64,000 nucleotides of DNA from Cryptomeria japonica (taxonomy: Eukaryota > Streptophyta > Pinopsida > Cupressales > Cupressaceae), in the NCBI RefSeq assembly GCF_030272615.1, contig NC_081405.1, positions 651,392,920-651,456,919 of the forward strand, given 5' to 3'. Numbering within the stretch: the stretch's first letter is position 1; every line of letters starts with the position of its first letter. Shown one piece after another: positions 59,759 to 64,000 of this stretch. A model generated the notes under the pieces. It ran no database searches and was not told where the DNA came from. It saw only the letters and a list, made by a program, of their open reading frames with translations. The position numbers and the translations under genes were made by a program.

Positions 59759-61777
59759 CTATGATGAACTCCCTCCCTCGGAGCCGCCTGGCCTCGACGA
59801 AATCTGAGCCCTCGAAGGACCCGCCTCAGGATCATCCCTCCTGTCCCCTCTATCTGGTGGTGGTGGAGGACCCATGACCCCACCACTCGATGCCTATCTC
59901 CTCCGGCTCCCTCCCGTAGTTGTCGCTATCCGCGATGGTCTATGGAAGCTCCTCGCCCGCTGATCTGCTGGCACAACACCATAATAAAGGTCCCTCCAAT
60001 AGGAAATCTCCTCTTCTGCCCGCAGGACATATGCATAGCCTACTCCTGCGTCCTCCGCCGCCTGCCTCCCTGCCCTCAGCCCTGTCTCAGCCTCTGTATA
60101 GCACTGAATCGCCTGATCTCTCTCCCGCTCAGTATCCCTGAGCCTAGTCCTGAGTCAGTCCCTCTCCCTCTCCCTCTCCAGCTCCTGTATCTCATCTGCC
60201 TGGCCTTGGCAGATCTCCCTGAGCTTAATAAGCTCATCCTCCTCTGGATCCCCACCCTCTGCCTCTGCCTGTGGCTCTCCCTTTGCGGGTGCCTGCCCCT
60301 GTACCTGTACCCGTACCTGTACTGGTGCCTGAATGGGTACCTGTCTCTGTACATGCCTAGGTCCCTATACCTGTCTCCGTCCCTGCTCCTGTGCCTGTAC
60401 TGGCACCTGTCCCTGTACCTGTCCATGTCTCTGTCCTTGTGCTCTAGGACCCTGTGCTGCTGGTACCTGTAGGGGCAATCCACCGCGACCCCTCACCACC
60501 TGGGCCTGACCCTCCTGTCCACCCTCCCTCCGAGGTGCCACTCTCCTCTCCCCAACTACTCCTCTCTGCCTCCGTCGGCCTCTGCCCCCATCACCCCCAC
60601 CATCATCATCATCATCTCCTCCTCCATCTCCCTCCAGTAGCTCTCCTGGATCTGTCAATCGAGGGAATGGATGCTCGACCCAATATGCTACATACTCTGC
60701 ATCCATCCCGGCGTCCTCGATCTCTGGCCACATATCCCAAGGTACGGGCACCATCTCTGCCAGCTGTGTCAGCACCTGATCATATGACAATAAAGGCCCA
60801 AACTGCGCCTGATCCCTAACCGTACGGGCATACATCCCCAAGCCTCGTGGCATCCTCTGGATCCTGCCATACTGCCTGCATACCCTATCCACCAGCTGTC
60901 TCTCCAGTATATAGGGCATTCGCCCAATTAGATACCTGCTCCGGAAGGTGTAGGGCAGCTCTACTGCGTCATCCTCCCACTCCTCGCATCCCAGATATGG
61001 TCTCCAGATGACTACGTCAATATCATCTATCACTCGCCGCCAGTGCTCTAACCTGCCAATCCGCGGTTGCGATGTGATCATGTCATATAAATGAACAAAA
61101 CTCCATCCATGACCTCTACCCCTGAAATGTATCGGTCGCGTAATAGGCAGATGCTCATATGCCCAAACCTGTAGTAGTGTCACTCCGCAACCCAATCCTA
61201 CTGACCCATGGTATACAAACTGATGAAGCTCGTAATATAAGTGGGCCAACACACATGGACCCCAAACATATCTGGTGTGCTGCGTCACTAGTGTCTCTAG
61301 TGCTCCGCCCCAGCCCACTGCTAACCCCCGTGTCACCCTGTCTGGACATAGGAACCCACTGATAGCTCCTCCGATTACAGTTGGCAATGCTAACCCTGTG
61401 GCTGTCATGGTGTCCCATGCCACATGTCCTGCCCTCATCTCCAATCCGGGATCCTGAAACACCCGTCTCAATGCCTCCCTGTCTCCGTCACGATCATATG
61501 GAATCAAATCTCCATCAATCGGTATGCGCAATATCCTATAGACATCCTCCAGGGTGACTGTCATCTCACCCATCGGCAAATGAAAAGTGCACGTCTCTGA
61601 GTGCCATCTCTCCGCAAGCGCAGTCAGCAAACCCATGTTTGCCCGAAACTCAGGCACATACAATATATGTCTCAATCCCATCTCCTCGATGGCAGCTCTA
61701 TCCTGAAACGACAACTCAGGTCTCAATCTCTGAGTCGATGGGAATCTCTCCCGTGACTCCAACATAGGCAAATACTC
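59759..61777 (-). pseudogene. Plant mobile domain (PMD, MAIN/MAIL1-like) gene, antisense in the Gypsy element
   Basis: The minus-strand frame begins after a good acceptor (TTTGACTGCAG) at 61778 and reads EYLPMLESRERFPS. The PMD core follows: LLTALAERWHSETCTFHLP, GEMTVTLEDVYRILRIPIDG, VLAHLYYELHQFVYHG, LLQVWAYEHLPITRP and the ILERQLVDRVCRQYGRIQ end. After the core come an acidic Gly/Asp run, an Arg-rich patch, a Gln/Val/Gly-rich repeat and a coiled coil. Stops at about 60365, 60155 and 59895 fit CAG, CGA and CAG changed by C to T; the frame otherwise runs to TAG at 59759. Host MAIN/MAIL1 act in silencing and genome stability; PMD genes also occur in transposons. Confidence 0.85.
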
Positions 61778-61799
61778 CTGCAGTCAAACAAATCAATCA

Positions 61800-62180
61800 T
61801 GTCAGTCATGGTGGCATTCACTGTTCATCACAAAATGCTACTTTTTTATCTAAATGCATATGGTTATCTATCCTAGTGACACTCATTGTTCATCACAAAG
61901 TGTTGCTTTTATCCTAGTAGTACTCCCTGTTCATCACAAAGTACTACGTGTGTGACACTCACTGTTCATCACAAAGTGTTACTCACATTTGCACTTCCTG
62001 TTCATCACAAAGTGTTGCTCATATCTGGGGTACTCCCTGTTCATCACAAAGTACTCTATCTTGGTGCTCACTATTCATCACAAAGTGCCTTGATCTATCC
62101 TAGTCTTCCTAGAGGACCTGCTTGAGTGTATCCTCTCAGCAGCTTATCCAATCGACAACGTATGTTCATCACAGAACTGC
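61800..62180 (+). repeat. Tandem array of hairpin units with a constant CTGTTCATCACAA loop
   Basis: Seven units and one partial unit occur at about 61810-61842, 61877-61911, 61916-61946, 61952-61985, 61988-62018, 62027-62055, 62062-62091 and 62160-62178. Each has the loop CxCTGTTCATCACAA (one unit has CATTGTTC, another CACTATTC). The loop is flanked by arms of up to eight bases that change together: GTAGTACT with AGTACTAC, GTGACACT with AGTGTTAC, GTGGCATT with AATGCTAC, GGGGTACT with AGTACTCT. Non-Watson-Crick pairs on the + strand are G-T. Confidence 0.75.
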
Positions 62181-62219
62181 CGATTTGACCTAGAAGACAA
62201 AAACCTTGCATTTTTCGGA

Positions 62220-62455
62220 CATAAACGCGCTTTTAACTCACAAACGCACCTGTAGACTGCACAAGCGCGCCTAAACATCATAGACGCGCCTGTTTGACAT
62301 AAACGTGCCTATATTTTGCATAAAAGCGACTTTAAAACATAAATGCCCCTGCATGACGTAGACGCGCCCGCATTTGACATAAACGCGGTTCTAGACACAG
62401 ACGCGCCTGGTGGACACAGACGCGCCTGACATCGACGCAGACGCGGTTTCACGGT
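62220..62455 (-). repeat. GCGTCTGTG-type motif field, minus orientation
   Basis: About a dozen copies of a motif close to CACAGACGCGCCTG on the + strand (CAGGCGCGTCTGTG on the minus strand) lie 15-25 bases apart. It is the reverse-oriented counterpart of the fields at 48435-48715 and 49912-50070. Confidence 0.7.
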
Positions 62456-62958
62456 TTTGCATTTTTTTGTACCCTATTCCTAAGCGCATTTATTGCTCTA
62501 ACTAACATGCATTAATGACAAAAGCAAATGCGTCAAAGTACGAGGAGGTTTGGCGGTACTTATCGGCTCTCCTGCATCTGCTGGCCTCTGAAATCGTCGA
62601 ACGCGGTCGAATCTGTGTACGAAAGCCATCGCTGCTGACTGCTGCTGCTCTTTTCTCGCTCTGCACTTTGATCTCGTGAAGGTGTAGATGATAATGAGGA
62701 TGTCTTTTGCCCGTGGTCTATCTTATAGCCTACCCTAGCCTTGGCCTTCATTTCCCGAGACAGTCTTCTTCATCCCGTGACTTTGTCACTTTATTCGGTC
62801 AGTCCATTCTAGCCTTTCTTTCTTATCGAGAGATTGTCTGCAATCTTTTCAGACATTTTCATCCAATCTCTCGAGGGGGCATATCATTCCCATACTGGGG
62901 CAACTTTGTATTAGTTCATCTTATCTTCTTTGAAACAACGCGACAAGCCACATTGTCT
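62456..62958 (-). other. Possible upstream exon of the PMD gene; otherwise no gene
   Basis: A minus-strand frame at 62560-62751 (MKAKARVGYKIDHGQK ... QQMQESR) ends at a TAA next to a GT. If that TAA was once CAA, the exon would splice in phase to the acceptor at 61778. This is weak evidence. Nothing else is seen here. Confidence 0.25.
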
Positions 62959-62973
62959 CAAAGAGGGGCAAAA
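62959..62973 (+). other. Polypurine tract of the Gypsy element
   Basis: CAAAGAGGGGCAAAA directly precedes the TGCAGACACC start of the 3' LTR. Confidence 0.8.
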
Positions 62974-63739
62974 TGCAGACACCCAAAATTGTCATGTTTA
63001 ATTAAATAAATATTTTATTTATTTAATTATCTAAGCCTAATTCTTCTATTAATTAAATAAATCTTTATTTATTTAATTAATTCATTTATCTTCTTCTAGC
63101 CTTATTTCTCATTTAAATAAATACATTTATTTATTTAAATTATCCTTTTTCTAATTAAATAAATATTTTATTTATTTAATTATCCCATTTCCTCTATTAA
63201 TTAATTAAATATTTATTTATTTAATTAATTCATTATCTTTTTTTACACATGACACATGTCATTCATCTCTTAATTCCTACACTACCTACCTCTTTCATTA
63301 TTTTATTATTTCTTCTACCTACCCTCTAATCCTAGCCGACCTCTCTTTTTACACCTCTTAATCTTATCCCTTCATTTCATATTGTGTCTTCTATTTAAGA
63401 AGATGCCTTCTTCATTATCAAACCCTAATGACTAATCTTAAGGACTTGGCTACACTACGATCCTATTTGCAACCACATTCCGTTCTTTGTTGAGCTCTTG
63501 TGCACATAAAATCTGAGAGCAAATATATCAAGCAAGATCAATAGAGATAGGAAGAATGGAGATCAAAACCCTATTGGACATGTGATGGTATAATCTTTGT
63601 GATTTTGTTTTATTTACATTGTCTTAGGTAATCTTCATATGTTATGGTGGATCTTTGTTGTTGTTAGGCTAGGGTTTAGTGGTTGGATTCATTTAGCCTT
63701 TCAATCTTGTTATTATTGTATCCATTTTCACCATATACA
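62974..63739 (+). repeat. 3' LTR of the Gypsy element
   Basis: It is 766 bp, equal in length to the 5' LTR, with about ten differences, nine of them transitions. It ends CCATATACA, followed by the CATAC duplication. Confidence 0.93.
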
Positions 63740-63744
63740 CATAC

Positions 63745-64000
63745 CATTACCGGGCTTGATGTCAACAAGATTCAAGGTTGATATACAATCCTGAAGAAGG
63801 AAGGATGAAATCTCCAATCGCATAACACCACCCTTCTTCTCACTCGACTCTAAGATGGCATTGAAATCACCCACCATAATCCACAGATGAAAAGGAAACA
63901 ACCCACACATAAAATTAATATGAGACCACAAATTTCACTTTCCCTGAAGATCAGTGGGGGCATAAATGTTACTAAGCAAGATATATTCCCTTGTCTCAAG
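63745..64000 (-). pseudogene. LINE endonuclease domain, central part, cut by the window end
   Basis: The minus strand reads IMVGDFNAILESSEKKGGVM followed by CISTLNLVDIKPGNGM, the Asp-Phe-Asn catalytic block and next strand of the LINE endonuclease. It continues in phase at 47564 beyond the Gypsy insertion. The part upstream of 64000 is outside the window. Confidence 0.8.

Larger units (their letters stand above)
47570..63739 (+). mobile_element. Tat-clade Ty3/Gypsy retrotransposon, complete ends, with antisense PMD gene
   Basis: The 16,170-bp element has two LTRs of exactly 766 bp (47570-48335, 62974-63739), TG...CA ends, a purine tract next to the 3' LTR, and a perfect five-base duplication CATAC (47565-47569, 63740-63744). 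A single reading frame (50555-58060) holds gag, zinc site, protease, G-patch, RT, RNase H, a second archaeal-type RNase H, and integrase. The double RNase H places it in the Tat clade. A minus-strand PMD gene lies between pol and the 3' LTR. LTR differences (about ten, nearly all transitions, near 1.3 percent) and the lack of frameshifts make it the youngest large insertion here. Confidence 0.95.
43722..64000 (-). mobile_element. LINE (L1-type) on the minus strand, split by the Gypsy element; runs past the window end
   Basis: Its A-rich 3' end lies at about 43722-43740 (minus strand). Reading leftward in the element, RNase H lies at 43900-44420, zf-RVT at 44550-44940, reverse transcriptase at 45200-47150, and the endonuclease at 47181-47564 continuing at 63745-64000. 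The Gypsy element at 47570-63739 sits in the endonuclease region. The endonuclease phrase GDFNAILESSEKKGG lies beyond the insertion, and the following Tyr-x-Phe-Thr-Trp lies on the left side, so the frame rejoins across the CATAC duplication. Many stops and frameshifts show that it is old. Confidence 0.85.

Noticed and set aside
60076-60483. Arg/Tyr/Asp-rich minus-strand frame and + strand Leu/Cys/Pro-rich frames
   Set aside because: They are other-frame shadows of the Gln/Val/Gly-rich repeat in the PMD gene.
61800-62180. CRISPR-like array
   Set aside because: Repeats are short and irregularly spaced, the flanking arms covary, and the DNA is plant; it is a hairpin array in a retrotransposon.
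63728-63744. LINE frame starting inside the Gypsy 3' LTR
   Set aside because: The first codons come from the LTR and duplication; the LINE part begins at about 63745.

Overview
The window is nuclear DNA of a seed plant and consists almost wholly of nested, decayed retrotransposons. The repeat families are plant ones: Copia elements with an initiator-Met-tRNA-type primer site, a Tat-clade Ty3/Gypsy element with two RNase H domains, and L1-type LINEs with zf-RVT and RNase H domains. Host-type relics are a Gnk2/DUF26 fragment, a PPR fragment and a plant mobile domain (PMD) gene. The repeat load, the age range of the insertions and the ginkbilobin-like relic suggest a large genome such as a conifer, but the species cannot be fixed from the sequence. 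I see no intact host gene, tRNA, rRNA or CRISPR array.

Layout: 1-660 DUF26 and PPR pseudogene fragments; 1548-5373 a decayed multi-exon gene of unknown family, holding a minus-strand solo Copia LTR (3420-4622); 6668 to about 20620 a pol-less Copia-type element (coiled-coil gag, zinc knuckles, a long unknown ORF), split by an 8.36-kb minus-strand Ty3-type element (7305-15664, site duplication CAAGG) that carries only gag/protease and G-patch sequences; 21072-28172 a broken but recognisable Copia element with both LTRs; 28173-30880 short tandem duplications without genes; 30880-43725 AT-rich DNA with long inverted-repeat arms around kilobase-scale pyrimidine microsatellites and several LINE insertions. 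Two of these insertions (31783-33576 and 41630-43419) are short RNase H plus unknown-ORF elements that share one 5' end. From about 43720 to beyond 64000 lies a minus-strand LINE, interrupted by a 16.17-kb Tat-clade Gypsy element (47570-63739, site duplication CATAC).

The Gypsy element is the best preserved item. It has two 766-bp LTRs with about ten differences, one Gag-Pol reading frame interrupted by five stop codons and no visible frameshift, and an antisense PMD gene before the 3' LTR. It also has three families of unexplained repeated motifs: a tandem array of hairpins with a constant loop and covarying stems, a GGTGAAAAC stem-loop family, and fields of a GCGTCTGTG motif in opposite orientation at the two ends.

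The order of insertion can be read from the nesting. The LINEs came before the Gypsy element and before the 38159-39271 solo LTR, and the Copia derivative came before the 7305-15664 element. Most premature stops are explained by C-to-T change in CAG or CGA codons, as expected for DNA that has long been methylated and silent.
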